DNA of 64,000 nucleotides from Spirulinaceae cyanobacterium SM2_1_0 (GCA_012031265.1 JAAUTY010000011.1:1-64000), one strand, 5' to 3'. Shown: positions 28,609 to 37,554, counted from the first letter of the stretch. Numbers and translations: made by a program. The notes: generated by a model from the sequence alone, not told the origin.

Positions 28609-29420
28609 CTAAGCGAGAGAGGTACAGTAGCAGCAGTGTGCAAACCAATGTTGAATGTCAGTCTGTGTGATTTGCGCATAAGCTTGCTCAAGCGCAGCCA
28701 GTAAGTCTGGAGCAGCGCGTGCCCCCAGGGAACGCAAAATATGCTTGAGTTTCGACCCTAAATTTTCAATCGGAGAGAAGTCAGGAGAGTAAGTTGGCAG
28801 ATAAAGCAGATGTGCGCCAGCAGCGCGAATCATCTCGGCGACGGGGTCGCCCTGGTGAATGGAAGCATTATCCATAACCACGTCAGCGCCCGGCCAGAGC
28901 TTGGGCACTAGCTCGCCGGCGACAAAAGCCTCAAAAGTGAGACCATCAACAGCTCCCAGCAAGCTGGTTTGGGCGATAACACCCCGCAGACTCAAAGCGC
29001 CAATCAGAGAGACATTCTGACCGCGCCGTTCTGGGCGAGCGCCATAAGCTCGTTGTCCGCGCCGAGCGCGCGCGAAGAGAGGGATTAAGGAGAGGTTCAC
29101 CCCCGCTTCGTCCATGAAGATCAGATCTTCCGGTCGAATCAGGCGAGCGGTTTGCCAGTAGACGACCCGTTGTTGCTGGACGGACTCACTGGCTTTCTTG
29201 GCTGGGTAGAGGCTTGTTTTTTGCGGCTGAAGCCGAGTTTCTTGAGCATCCGGTCGATGGTTGAACGGCTGACGTTCACTTTTAGCTTCTCGGCTACGAG
29301 TTCCCGCAGTTCATTGAGCGTCGCCTCGTTGTGAGTCTGCACGAGTTCGCTGAGTTGTTCGAGCTGGGCGGGATTCAGCTTGGTGGGAGTTTGCTCGGTG
29401 CGGACTTATCGAGGCCGCCC
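28609..29420 (-). pseudogene. IS630-family transposase, frameshifted and 5'-truncated
   Basis: Two overlapping frames together make one IS630/Tc1-type transposase. The upstream frame (29405 down to 29139) gives the helix-turn-helix end (LNPAQLEQLSELVQ, then TLNELRELVAEKL, STIDRMLKKLGFSRKK). The downstream frame gives the DDE catalytic domain: LIFMDEAGVNLSL (first Asp), VVMDNASIHQGD (second Asp), LPTYSPDFSPIENLGSKLK (Glu). The frames join by a -1 shift at a run of six A (T6 on plus, 29217-29222), after which the text continues KKTSLYPAKKASESVQQQRV. Upstream of TAA 29406-29408 only a GRPR fragment is left, so the first DNA-binding helix is missing. No second terminal inverted repeat is found. 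Probably inactive. Confidence 0.8.
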
Positions 29421-30011
29421 ACTCACGCTGTCGATGGGTCACGATCTTTTGATCGTTGCGCCCGGGGACAGCCTGGAGACGGTGATCTCGCTGAAGGTTG
29501 AGGTGGGTTGACCCCTACCACAGTCCCAGCACGATCGCGGCAGCGGGCGATCGCTCGCCCAGTTCGTGGCACGGCTCGAATTCCCGCTGATCTGCGGTAG
29601 CCGACCGCGATTTGACTGGGCGTGGTGATTCTGAGTTCTTGATGTGAGCGGCTGGTGCTTGCCGTTCAGTCCCTACCATTGCCGCCGTGAGTGCGAGTGT
29701 CAGCATGGGGTTGTCCCTCTTGGTTACGTTTGTTTGCCATCTGAATGCATTGTCGCCAGTGCCTCTCATTGCCGGGGCAGACCGCGTGGCGGTTACCCAG
29801 GTGGTAGGCGGCGATCGCCAGTGAATGACGCTGGCTTCGGGATTGCAGCGTTCAGTCACCGCTGCTGGGCGTGACAATTCTGCGATTGACTCTAGATATT
29901 TCCGTGATCCCACGGACAACCCGGATGGTTTTCTCCGTAATTGTGATGAGGCGATCGCCGCTCGAGACGGCAGCACTACGACCACCGGTTCGCTCTGCTC
30001 GAATTTCCCGG
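29421..30011. other. Region between the IS630 remnant and the Uma2 genes
   Basis: Apart from one doubtful small frame (29515-29706, separate entry) I see nothing with family features. It may contain the decayed 5' part of the insertion sequence near 29421-29500. Confidence 0.4.
29515..29706 (-). CDS. Doubtful small ORF, 63 residues
   Basis: Starts at ATG 29706 with GAGGGA about 7-12 bases upstream, a fair ribosome site. The first ten residues (MLTLALTAAMVG) are hydrophobic and the rest is charged (for example DQREFEPCHELGERSP). No known family. The frame is open well upstream, so this could be chance in GC-rich DNA. Confidence 0.25.
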   Translation of the reverse strand: MLTLALTAAMVGTERQAPAAHIKNSESPRPVKSRSATADQREFEPCHELGERSPAAAIVLGLW

Positions 30012-30647
30012 TCAGCGATCGCCCTGTGCCCGCACCCAGGCCCGCACTGCCCGCCGCATCGCCAACCGTCCCGCTGCCCGCTGGGCTTCGATGAGCTGGG
30101 GCAACTCGCGCACAGGAATTTGTGGCAGAGCGAGGCTGGTTTCGACCTCGCGATATTCCTCGCTACAAAGCTGGTAAATCTTCAGCGCTCCCTGCTCATA
30201 GCACCAGATTTCGGGCACCCCGAGGCGAGCGTAAATGGGGAAGCGATTGAGTGACTTGCTGGTGATGTCAATTTCGAGCACTAAATCTGGTGGCGGATCG
30301 CCCTGGCTCAGATCCAAGTCGAGCCGACCGCGAACCACCGCTTCGTGTTGGAAATAGAAGCAATTGTCTGGCTCTACCCCGGCCATTTTGAGACGTTGCC
30401 GCCAGGTGGTAGAACCATAGCTTTCGTAATTGATTGCTAGCTCATCAGCAATGTCTTTGACGGCATCGCCCAGCGTTTCCTTGAAATACTCGTGCTCGGG
30501 CAAAGGCGTCATGATTTCCAGTGTGCCATTGTCATAGGCAATCCGAGCCGCCCGCGAGTTACCAAGGTCTAGCAGCAAATTCTCGAACTGCTCCCAACTG
30601 ATGTTGTGCAGTAGGACGCGATCGGCTCGAGGGAGTGTGGTGATCAT
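30012..30647 (-). CDS. Uma2-family (DUF820) nuclease-like protein, copy A
   Basis: A 211-residue protein of the Uma2 family, which has a PD-(D/E)XK nuclease fold and is greatly expanded in cyanobacteria. Features: SWEQFENLLLDLGN, then the fold core DNGTLEIMTPLPEHE, and PPDLVLEIDITSKSLNRFPIYARLGVPEIWCYE, which holds the D...ExD..SK catalytic pattern (D in PPDLVLE, E-I-D, and Lys in TSKS). The biological role is unknown. Its ATG overlaps the TGA stop of the upstream paralogue (ATGA at 30644-30647), so the two are co-translated. Its 3' 376 bases are almost identical to those of copy B. Confidence 0.88.
   Translation of the reverse strand: MITTLPRADRVLLHNISWEQFENLLLDLGNSRAARIAYDNGTLEIMTPLPEHEYFKETLGDAVKDIADELAINYESYGSTTWRQRLKMAGVEPDNCFYFQHEAVVRGRLDLDLSQGDPPPDLVLEIDITSKSLNRFPIYARLGVPEIWCYEQGALKIYQLCSEEYREVETSLALPQIPVRELPQLIEAQRAAGRLAMRRAVRAWVRAQGDR
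30013..30388 (-). repeat. 376-bp near-identical direct repeat, copy A
   Basis: This block and 30657-31032 match at every position but one (CTGCCC versus CGCCC context near 30078/30722), a constant offset of 644 bases. It covers the 3' 60% of each Uma2 gene. The 5' parts are clearly diverged, so the identity reflects recent gene conversion or unequal crossing over and not a young whole-gene duplication. Confidence 0.9.
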
Positions 30648-31291
30648 TGTTTATCGCAGCGATCGCCCTGTGCCCGCACCCAGGCCCGCACTGCCCGCCG
30701 CATCGCCAACCGTCCCGCCGCCCGCTGGGCTTCGATGAGCTGGGGCAACTCGCGCACAGGAATTTGTGGCAGAGCGAGGCTGGTTTCGACCTCGCGATAT
30801 TCCTCGCTACAAAGCTGGTAAATCTTCAGCGCTCCCTGCTCATAGCACCAGATTTCGGGCACCCCGAGGCGAGCGTAAATGGGGAAGCGATTGAGTGACT
30901 TGCTGGTGATGTCAATTTCGAGCACTAAATCTGGTGGCGGATCGCCCTGGCTCAGATCCAAGTCGAGCCGACCGCGAACCACCGCTTCGTGTTGGAAATA
31001 GAAGCAATTGTCTGGCTCTACCCCGGCCATTTCAGGACGTTGCCGCCAGGTTGTTGAGCCGTAGCTTTCGTAGTCGATGGCGAGTGCTTCAGCAATATCT
31101 TGCACCGCAAGACCGATCACTTCCTTGAAATGCTCGTGCTCCGGTAAAGGCGTCATGATTTCCAGCGTGCCATTGTCATAGGCGATTCGAGCTGCCCGAG
31201 AATTGCCAAGGTCTACGAGCAAATTCTCGAACTGTTCCCAACTGATGCTGTGCAGCAGGACGCGATCGGCTCGCGGCGGAGCAGTAACCAT
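30644..31291 (-). CDS. Uma2-family (DUF820) nuclease-like protein, copy B
   Basis: A 215-residue paralogue of copy A with the same motifs (DNGTLEIMTPLPEHE, PPDLVLEIDITSKS). The N-terminal 95 residues differ at many sites (for example HFKEVIGLAVQDIAEALAID versus YFKETLGDAVKDIADELAIN), while the C-terminal part is identical until the last residues, where it continues CDKQ. Alignment with copy A sets the start at ATG 31291 (MVTAPPRADRV) and not at the upstream 31330. First gene of a two-gene unit with a 4-base overlap. Confidence 0.88.
   Translation of the reverse strand: MVTAPPRADRVLLHSISWEQFENLLVDLGNSRAARIAYDNGTLEIMTPLPEHEHFKEVIGLAVQDIAEALAIDYESYGSTTWRQRPEMAGVEPDNCFYFQHEAVVRGRLDLDLSQGDPPPDLVLEIDITSKSLNRFPIYARLGVPEIWCYEQGALKIYQLCSEEYREVETSLALPQIPVRELPQLIEAQRAAGRLAMRRAVRAWVRAQGDRCDKQ
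30657..31032 (-). repeat. 376-bp near-identical direct repeat, copy B
   Basis: Partner of 30013-30388. Sequence similarity drops sharply at 31033 (first mismatches in the GAAATGGCC/AAAATGGCC context), marking the edge of the homogenised tract. Confidence 0.9.
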
Positions 31292-31347
31292 GGTTTGTTT
31301 TGGGGCGGTTGATGACCGGTTTGATATCATACTGACGCGCTATTTTC

Positions 31348-31569
31348 CTAATCTGCAAGTGGCTCGAATGACTGCACCGCCAACACCGGCCCGCTCATCG
31401 CCAGCGTCATCACATTCTCCTGAATTTCACCCGTGACCTGAACCCGCTGTCCGGCTTGCTTTAGCGCCGCCGGAGCCTGGCGCAGTTCGTAGGTTTCGCC
31501 CGCGTCGGTCACGAGCACCCAAGCGCCCGTGCCGAGATCGCGATGTTCGATGCGGCCGGTGAGGTTCAT
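31348..31569 (-). CDS. Small OB-fold-like protein
   Basis: A 73-residue protein, MNLTGRIEHRDLGTG..., with five short strands typical of a small OB-fold: GAWVLVTDAGETYELR, AGQRVQVTGEIQEN, MTLAMSGPVLAVQSFE. Similar cyanobacterial miniproteins are annotated DUF5818 or as hypothetical. It starts 36 bases after the stop of the subtilase gene on the same strand, so the two are probably in one transcript. No signal peptide. Confidence 0.7.
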   Translation of the reverse strand: MNLTGRIEHRDLGTGAWVLVTDAGETYELRQAPAALKQAGQRVQVTGEIQENVMTLAMSGPVLAVQSFEPLAD

Positions 31570-31605
31570 GGCGTGTCTCCGTTGCAGTGAGTGTGATGGT
31601 TGAGA

Positions 31606-33378
31606 TCAGGCGCTGCGGCGATCGCCCGTCACCGCCAGTCGCGCCAGCCCGAAGCAAAGCGCAGCATTGCCCAGCAGGTAAACCCGTGCCAGCCAACCAC
31701 CGCCCAGTAGCCAAACATCCGGCGCAATCACGGCACTGATCGCCAAACAAGAGGCCACCCCCAGCGCTGTACCGACCGCGAACCATTTGCCGGTTGGGTG
31801 GCTGAGCAGCAGCGCGATCAGACCGAGGGGAATCAGTACGCTGGCAAAGAGCGGATTCAGCGTCGTGCTACCCTGCACCGCCCCACCCAGCTCCGGAATT
31901 GAACTCCCCAGCACGCGGAAGGGGGCCTGCGGCAGATCGAAAATGTAGAAGCCGCGCAAGAAGAAGAGTCCGGAGCTACCAGCCACCAAACCGCTCGCTA
32001 GCGACCAACTCCAGCCGAAGGGAAAATAATTGCGTAGCAGCCAAGCCAGCAGGTATGACCCCAAAACCATCGCCAGCTTTGGCGCGAGGGCGACGACGCC
32101 GCCATCAAACCAGAAGCGCAGATTTAGGTAGCCATTCTCGCGCAGCCAGCGGAAGAAGTCGCGGGGGGAAAACTGCCCTTTGCGCGCCAGTTCTACAGCG
32201 GCACCGGCATCTAGTTGACCCGCGCCGTAGTGATTCAGCGGGTCTTCGGTCACGGTACGCGCCGACTCGCGCAGGATCTGCCCGACTTGCTCGGGTTCCT
32301 CGACGCCTGATGCCTTGAGCAGCGCCGCTACACCGGCAACGTGCGGAGCCGCCATGCTGGTGCCTTGGAAGCTGGCAAAGATGGCTTCACCGGTTTCGGG
32401 GTCGATCGTGTTTTGCAGAATGCGGCCCTCGCCGCCGCCACCGGGAGCCGCGATGTCCACGCCCGCCCCGAAGTTGGAGTAGTCCGCTTTTTTGCCCGTG
32501 GAATCCAGGGCCGCGACGCTGATGACATGCGGGTAGCGGGCGGGGTAGGATGCCGAGTTGCGGTTCTCGTTCCCGGCGGCGGCAACCACCACTACGCCCC
32601 GGTCGTAGGCATAGTTCACCGCTTCTTCGAGGAGCTTGCTCTCGCCCGCGCCCCCAAGGCTGAGGTTGATGACTGTGGCGTCGTGGTCGGCGGCAAATTT
32701 GATCGCTTCGGCAATGTCGCTGACCGTGCCGCCACCATCGGCGGCGAGCACCTTGAGCGGCATGATTTTGGCTTCGTAGGCGATGCCCGCGACCCCGTAG
32801 CTATTATCCGTGGACTGGGCGATCGTGCCCGCGACGTGGGTGCCGTGACCGACATCATCTGGCGTTTCTACGCTGTCATGCACGAAGTCGTAGCCGGGGA
32901 CAAATTCGGTTTGCTTCAGGTCAGGGACGCGCGAGACGCCGGTGTCAATCACGGCAACGGTGACGCCTGCGCCTTTGGTTTCATCCCAAGCCTTTTCGAG
33001 ATTAATGCTCTGGAAGTTCCACTGCTGGCTGTAGTCGGGATCGTTGGGGCGGAAGCGGTTGTAGTAGCGGTAGTTGGGTTCGATAAATTCGGTGGCGGTG
33101 CGGAAGGGTTTAGTCCGACGTAACTCACGCAGGGCGGCGCGATCGCCCGCCACGACATACACATTATCTGCACCGGAAAACTTGCTATTGAGTCGCGGTT
33201 GGTCACCGGTTTGCTGGGCGATCGCCCCCAGTAATTCCTCAACCTGCGCTGCTGGCACGTCTTCGCGGAAGTCGAGGATTAGTGTGTCGTAGTCACGACT
33301 CACCGCGAGGCCCTGAAAGTTCCATAACGCTAAGCTCAGGCCCAGCACCGCTAGCGCCAGCAACAAAAGCTTCTTCAT
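31606..33378 (-). CDS. S8 subtilisin-like serine peptidase with membrane C-terminus
   Basis: A 590-residue protease. An N-terminal membrane anchor or signal (LLLLALAVLGLSLALWNF) and an inhibitor-like prodomain (about 30-100) precede the catalytic domain. The triad is visible: Asp in VAVIDTGVS, His in GHGTHVAGTIAQ, Ser in GTSMAAPHVAG, with oxyanion Asn in AAAGNENRNSAS. From about residue 410 on there are around five hydrophobic segments (KLAMVLGSYLLAWLL, LFASVLIPLGLIALLL, and others), an uncommon addition for the family. It would place the protease at the plasma or thylakoid membrane. Likely in one transcript with the OB-fold miniprotein. Confidence 0.9.
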   Translation of the reverse strand: MKKLLLLALAVLGLSLALWNFQGLAVSRDYDTLILDFREDVPAAQVEELLGAIAQQTGDQPRLNSKFSGADNVYVVAGDRAALRELRRTKPFRTATEFIEPNYRYYNRFRPNDPDYSQQWNFQSINLEKAWDETKGAGVTVAVIDTGVSRVPDLKQTEFVPGYDFVHDSVETPDDVGHGTHVAGTIAQSTDNSYGVAGIAYEAKIMPLKVLAADGGGTVSDIAEAIKFAADHDATVINLSLGGAGESKLLEEAVNYAYDRGVVVVAAAGNENRNSASYPARYPHVISVAALDSTGKKADYSNFGAGVDIAAPGGGGEGRILQNTIDPETGEAIFASFQGTSMAAPHVAGVAALLKASGVEEPEQVGQILRESARTVTEDPLNHYGAGQLDAGAAVELARKGQFSPRDFFRWLRENGYLNLRFWFDGGVVALAPKLAMVLGSYLLAWLLRNYFPFGWSWSLASGLVAGSSGLFFLRGFYIFDLPQAPFRVLGSSIPELGGAVQGSTTLNPLFASVLIPLGLIALLLSHPTGKWFAVGTALGVASCLAISAVIAPDVWLLGGGWLARVYLLGNAALCFGLARLAVTGDRRSA

Positions 33379-33504
33379 GACCGTGATTTTGCTCCATCGA
33401 CCCGCATTTTGTCCCTACCACGATAGCAAGCTCGTCTCCGGATTGGGCGCGGTGTTCTGAGTGTCTAACGACTGACTGTTCACGGATAACTGCTAAGCTT
33501 TGGC

Positions 33505-34461
33505 ATGGCAATGGCAACTGGAAATCAGGAGTGGCAGGTGGAGTCGATTATCCTGGGCATACATGGATTGAACAACAAGCCGCCGCAGGCGCAAATTGAG
33601 GATTGGTGGCGGGCGGCGATCACCGAAGGCTTGCAGAAGAATTGCCAGATTGTGAATCCCGAATTTCACTTTGAACTGGTCTATTGGGCGGATCTGCTCT
33701 ACAAATATTCGCTGCATGACGACACCGATTTCAGCTTCGACCCGCTCTACAACAGCCAACCCTACCGCCCAGCTCAATCTGGGGCGATTAAAGAGTATAA
33801 AGATGGCTGGCTCGATAGTCTGCAACGGGGCAGCTTTGATGTGCTTGGCAAAACAGCGGACTCGCTGCGGCTGCGCTTCGAGATTGAAATTCTGAGCGAT
33901 GTGTTGCTCAGTCGCTTGCTGCGCGATTTGCATTTCTACTACGATGGCGATCGCTTCATCAACAATCGCCAAGGACAGTCAGAACTAGCCCGCTTGGCCC
34001 TGCGTCGGGAGTTAAATGCAGCAATTCGCCGACATGCGAGCAAGCAGATGATGGTCGTCGCACACTCGATGGGATCGATTGTCGCCTACGATGCGCTGCG
34101 CGATCTCGGCCAACGCGATCCCGATTTGGAGGTCCCCTACTTTGTTACCATCGGCGCGCCCCTCGGCCTGCCCTACGTGAAGACGAAGATTATCCAGGAG
34201 CGCGGCTATGATCCCCGCGTCCGCACGCCGTCGCTGGTCACGGAGCGCTGGGTCAACTTCGCCGACAAGCGGGATACGATCGCCGTTGACGCCCACCTCG
34301 CCGACGACTACGGAGCCAATCGCCTCGGGGTACAAGTGGAGGATGACCTAATCGCCAATGATTTCATGCTCCGCGACGGCCAACCCAACTACCACAAGTC
34401 CTACGGCTATCTGCGTGCGCCGGAGTTTTCGCGACTGGTCAAAGAGTTTCTGAGTCGGTAG
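33505..34461 (+). CDS. Alpha/beta-hydrolase (lipase-like)
   Basis: A 318-residue protein with a lipase-type fold. The N-terminal strand and oxyanion turn read SIILGIHGLNNKPP, and the nucleophile elbow is MMVVAHSMGSIVAYDAL near residue 185. YFVTIGAPLGLPYVK follows, a Ser-hydrolase feature of GPI-inositol-deacylase/PGAP1-like lipases. An acid is in WVNFADKRDTIAVDAHL and the likely base is a C-terminal His. No signal peptide. Four bases separate its stop from the aminopeptidase start, so the two form an operon. The substrate is unknown. Confidence 0.78.
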   Translation: MAMATGNQEWQVESIILGIHGLNNKPPQAQIEDWWRAAITEGLQKNCQIVNPEFHFELVYWADLLYKYSLHDDTDFSFDPLYNSQPYRPAQSGAIKEYKDGWLDSLQRGSFDVLGKTADSLRLRFEIEILSDVLLSRLLRDLHFYYDGDRFINNRQGQSELARLALRRELNAAIRRHASKQMMVVAHSMGSIVAYDALRDLGQRDPDLEVPYFVTIGAPLGLPYVKTKIIQERGYDPRVRTPSLVTERWVNFADKRDTIAVDAHLADDYGANRLGVQVEDDLIANDFMLRDGQPNYHKSYGYLRAPEFSRLVKEFLSR

Positions 34462-34465
34462 CGAG

Positions 34466-35848
34466 ATGCTCCTGTCACCTCTGCCGCTTGCCGCACTCCA
34501 GCACCGCCGCCAAAAGCTGGCGGCAGAATTTGACCGGCCGGTTGTGCTGTGGGCCGGTCGTGCGCCCGCGCGCAACTTTGTCGCCAATCGCTACCCGTTT
34601 CGTGCCAGCAGTCACTTTCTCTACTTTGCTGGTCGGGCGATTGAGGATGCGGTTGTGTGGCTTGAGCAGGGGAAGTTGACGCTCTATGTCGATGAACCCA
34701 GTCCTGCCAGTGTCCTCTGGCACGGGCCGACGCCGAGTCGCGACGATCTCGCGGCGCAGATTGGGGCGCGCGTGGCTTATCCCTTAGCAGAATTGCCGAC
34801 CGTTAGTCCAGCCGCGACGCTGGGGCTGCCCGATGACCGCGTTCGCCAGCAGCAGAGTCGCGTGCTCCAGCGTCAAGTCTTACCCGCAGCCAAGAGCCAG
34901 GGGCGCGATCGCCTCCTAGCCGCAGCCATCATCCAGCTCCGTCTCCAGCACGATGAAGCGGCGATCGCCGAACTACGCCAAGCCGCGACTGCCAGCATCG
35001 CGGCGCATCAGGCAGGACTGCAAGCGGCAGCCTGTGCGCAGACAGAAGCTGAAATCCGGGCGGCGATGGAGGCCGAGATCCTGGCGCGCGATCGCACCTG
35101 CGCCTATCCCAGCATTGTCACGGTGGCGGGCGAGGTGCTGCACAACGACCAGTATCATCGGGCGATCGCCGCGACTGATTTAATCTTGGCGGATGTTGGC
35201 GCTGAGAGCGCAGGCGGCTGGGCAGCGGACATCACCCGCACCTTTCCGGCGCGGGGTCAGTTTTCGCCGACGCAGCGGCAGATCTACGAGCTGGTGCTGG
35301 CGGCTCACGATGCCTGCATTGCGGCGATCCGGCCGGGGGTGGAGTACCGGGACATTCACCTGTTGGCGGCGCAGGCGATCGCGACCGGTTTGGTCGAGCT
35401 GGGCATTCTGTGCGGCGAGCCAGAGGCGCTAGTTGCCCGCGACGCGCACGCACTCTTTTTTCCCCACGGGGTCGGGCATCTGCTGGGGCTGGATGTCCAC
35501 GACATGGAGGATTTGGGCGACTTGGCGGGCTACGCGCCAGGACGGCAGCGGAGCGATCGCTTTGGTCTCGCCTATCTGCGCCTCGATCGCCCGCTCGCGG
35601 CGGGCATGGCCGTGACGATCGAACCCGGCTTCTATCAAGTCCCGGCAATTCTCAACGACCCGGCGCGGCGCGAACAATTTGCTGATTGCGTCAACTGGGA
35701 ACGGCTGGCACAGTTTGCGGATGTGCGCGGCATCCGGATTGAGGATGATGTGCTGGTGACGGCGACAGGGGCGGAAGTGTTGACCGCTGCCTTACCCACG
35801 ACAGCAACCGCGATCGAAGCCTTAGTCCAGGCTGGCAAGGCCGTTTGA
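34466..35848 (+). CDS. M24-family Xaa-Pro aminopeptidase-like protein
   Basis: A 460-residue pita-bread-fold metalloprotease that removes N-terminal residues before proline. An N-terminal creatinase/PepP-type domain begins LAALQHRRQKLA. The dinuclear metal ligands follow: two Asp in ADVGAESAGGWAADITRTF, His in FFPHGVGHLLGLDVHDMED, Glu in AVTIEPGFY and Glu in GIRIEDDVLVT. All five ligands are present. It starts ATG 34466, four bases after the hydrolase stop. It converges on the DUF2996 gene with only 11 bases between stop codons. Confidence 0.92.
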   Translation: MLLSPLPLAALQHRRQKLAAEFDRPVVLWAGRAPARNFVANRYPFRASSHFLYFAGRAIEDAVVWLEQGKLTLYVDEPSPASVLWHGPTPSRDDLAAQIGARVAYPLAELPTVSPAATLGLPDDRVRQQQSRVLQRQVLPAAKSQGRDRLLAAAIIQLRLQHDEAAIAELRQAATASIAAHQAGLQAAACAQTEAEIRAAMEAEILARDRTCAYPSIVTVAGEVLHNDQYHRAIAATDLILADVGAESAGGWAADITRTFPARGQFSPTQRQIYELVLAAHDACIAAIRPGVEYRDIHLLAAQAIATGLVELGILCGEPEALVARDAHALFFPHGVGHLLGLDVHDMEDLGDLAGYAPGRQRSDRFGLAYLRLDRPLAAGMAVTIEPGFYQVPAILNDPARREQFADCVNWERLAQFADVRGIRIEDDVLVTATGAEVLTAALPTTATAIEALVQAGKAV

Positions 35849-35859
35849 TCCCAGAAGGG

Positions 35860-36267
35860 TCAGTTTTTACCCAGCCACTTCTCGCCATTGAGACGCTGGA
35901 GCGTGTAGAGCACCAGCAGGTCGAGATTCACCCGGCGCTCGTCGATCATGAAGGACTCGATCGTGCTGGGTGAACCTTCACCCGTAGAGCAGGAGAAGCC
36001 TTTCTGACCCTTGATATTCTCGTCGAAAAAGTAAATGCTGAAATGGCGGTAGCCTTTGTCCCAGGTGCCAGCGACCTGCCAAATCAAATCGGTGCTATTG
36101 GGGAGCGGCAGCGTTTTTTGGGAAAAATCCAGGCTCAAATCCTTCGTGCCAGCCTCAGACATCGCTTCCTGGAGACTGGGCAAAAAGTGCTGTTGGATGA
36201 ACTCCGGAAAGGGCTTGTCTTCAATTGGCGGCGCTTTTTCCTTCTTGGCCTTTGTCTCTTCTGCCAT
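35860..36267 (-). CDS. DUF2996 family protein
   Basis: A 135-residue protein found in cyanobacteria and plant chloroplasts. A short charged N-terminus (MAEETKAKKEKAPP) leads to the DUF2996 domain: FPEFIQQHFLPSL, DLIWQVAGTW, YRHFSIYFFDENI, STIESFMIDERR, and a C-terminal LYTLQRLNGEKW. A role in photosystem assembly has been discussed for the family, but nothing in the sequence shows the activity. An upstream open frame to 36618 overlaps the next gene and is not conserved in pattern; ATG 36267 is used. Confidence 0.88.
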   Translation of the reverse strand: MAEETKAKKEKAPPIEDKPFPEFIQQHFLPSLQEAMSEAGTKDLSLDFSQKTLPLPNSTDLIWQVAGTWDKGYRHFSIYFFDENIKGQKGFSCSTGEGSPSTIESFMIDERRVNLDLLVLYTLQRLNGEKWLGKN

Positions 36268-36325
36268 GGCTTGCCCGAGTGATACGCAAAAATCTTCCCG
36301 CTCATTGTAAACCAGGCAGGGTGGG

Positions 36326-37381
36326 CTACGGCGCGATCGCCCCTCTCTCGAGGGACGGATTGATCGTCTCGGCGTGGTGACAAGCGACCCAGTGACCCTC
36401 GAGATTGCGAAACTCCGGTTCAGGAGCCTGGCGGCAGACCTCGGTGGCGTAGGGACAGCGGGTATGGAAGTTGCAGCCGGTGGGCGGTGAGAGCGGGCTG
36501 GGCACGTCGCCCTGAAGGATGATGCGCTGACGCTGGGCTTCGAGGACAGGGTCAGGGATCGGGATCGCTGACAGCAGAGCTTGGGTGTAGGGGTGCAGGG
36601 GTCGCTCGTAGAGGGCATCGCGATCGCTCAGTTCGACCAGTTTCCCCAGATACATGACGGCGATGCGATCGCTGATATGTCGCACGGCACTGAGGTCGTG
36701 GGAGATGAAGAGGTAAGTGAGACCAAACTCGGTCTGGAGGTCTTGGAGCAGGTTCAGCACCTGGGCCTGGATCGAGACATCGAGGGCGGCAATCGGCTCG
36801 TCGCAGACGATGAAGTCGGGGTTCAAAGCCAGGGCACGAGCGATCGCCACCCGTTGGCGCTGGCCACCCGAAAATTCGTGGGGGTAGCGCTGGCTGAATT
36901 GCGGACTCAGTCCGACCACTTGCAGCAGCGATTCCACCCGGTCGCGCTTCGCCCGGCCGGTGGCGAGATTGTAGACGCTCAGCGGTTCACCGATGATGTC
37001 GCCGACCGTCAGACGGGGATTGAGCGAAGCGTAGGGGTCTTGGAAGACCATCTGCAAGTTGCGGCGACTCTGGCGTAGCGATTCGGGGTTGAGTTGGGTG
37101 AGGTCGCGATCGCGAAACCAGACCTGCCCGCCCGTCGAGCGCTGGAGTTGCAAAATCGCCCGTCCGGTCGTGCTCTTGCCGCAGCCCGACTCGCCGACCA
37201 GACCCAGGGTTTCGCCCTGGCGGACACTGAAGCTGACCCCATCCACCGCTTTGACGGCTCCGACTGGGCGCTGGAGAAGCCAGCCCTGCAAGACCGGAAA
37301 ATGCACCTGCAAGTTCTCGACCCGCAGTAGGGTCGCAGCATCGCGGTCAGTGGGTGGGGTTTGGGACGCAGTGGCGGTCAT
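36326..37381 (-). CDS. Oligopeptide/dipeptide ABC transporter ATP-binding protein (OppF/DppF type)
   Basis: A 351-residue ATPase. Walker A is [17 protein letters not shown], the Q-loop is in [18 protein letters not shown], the signature is [16 protein letters not shown], and Walker B is [14 protein letters not shown]. The OppF/DppF C-terminal extension holds [24 protein letters not shown], whose cysteines bind a [4Fe-4S] cluster in some members. It energises peptide (or nickel) import at the plasma membrane. Permeases and the binding protein are not adjacent, which is common in cyanobacteria. A MITE copy (37410-37513) starts only 29 bases upstream of the start codon and may disturb its promoter. 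Confidence 0.9.
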   Translation of the reverse strand: MTATASQTPPTDRDAATLLRVENLQVHFPVLQGWLLQRPVGAVKAVDGVSFSVRQGETLGLVGESGCGKSTTGRAILQLQRSTGGQVWFRDRDLTQLNPESLRQSRRNLQMVFQDPYASLNPRLTVGDIIGEPLSVYNLATGRAKRDRVESLLQVVGLSPQFSQRYPHEFSGGQRQRVAIARALALNPDFIVCDEPIAALDVSIQAQVLNLLQDLQTEFGLTYLFISHDLSAVRHISDRIAVMYLGKLVELSDRDALYERPLHPYTQALLSAIPIPDPVLEAQRQRIILQGDVPSPLSPPTGCNFHTRCPYATEVCRQAPEPEFRNLEGHWVACHHAETINPSLERGAIAP

Positions 37382-37409
37382 CGGCAGTCAGGAGTTGAGT
37401 TCGCTATCG

Positions 37410-37513
37410 CTAGTACAAGACGGCGGAAATAAGAGATCCATTGGCAATCGGCAGGATTCCCATATTGCCGGTATCCAGAACTCAAAATTCAGAACTCCGC
37501 GTAGCGGTACTAG
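37410..37513 (+). mobile_element. CTAG-flanked MITE-like element, copy 1
   Basis: A 104-bp element bounded by CTAG on both sides. It starts CTAGTACAAGACGGCGGAA and ends CCGCGTAGCGGTACTAG. The ends are imperfect inverted repeats of about 20 bases (TAC...ACGGCGGAA against TACCGCTACGCGGAA). The inside contains AACTCAAAATTCAGAACTC. No coding capacity. Four-base CTAG duplications fit the YTAR targets of the IS5 group, so it is probably mobilised in trans. Confidence 0.82.
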
Positions 37514-37554
37514 TGGTCGCAGCCTAAGCGAGAGCGTCACTATGATTCGGTAAG

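Noticed and set aside
29871-30254. Plus-strand frame opposite Uma2 copy A (and its twin at 30647-30898)
   Set aside because: Both are the antisense image of the duplicated Uma2 core.
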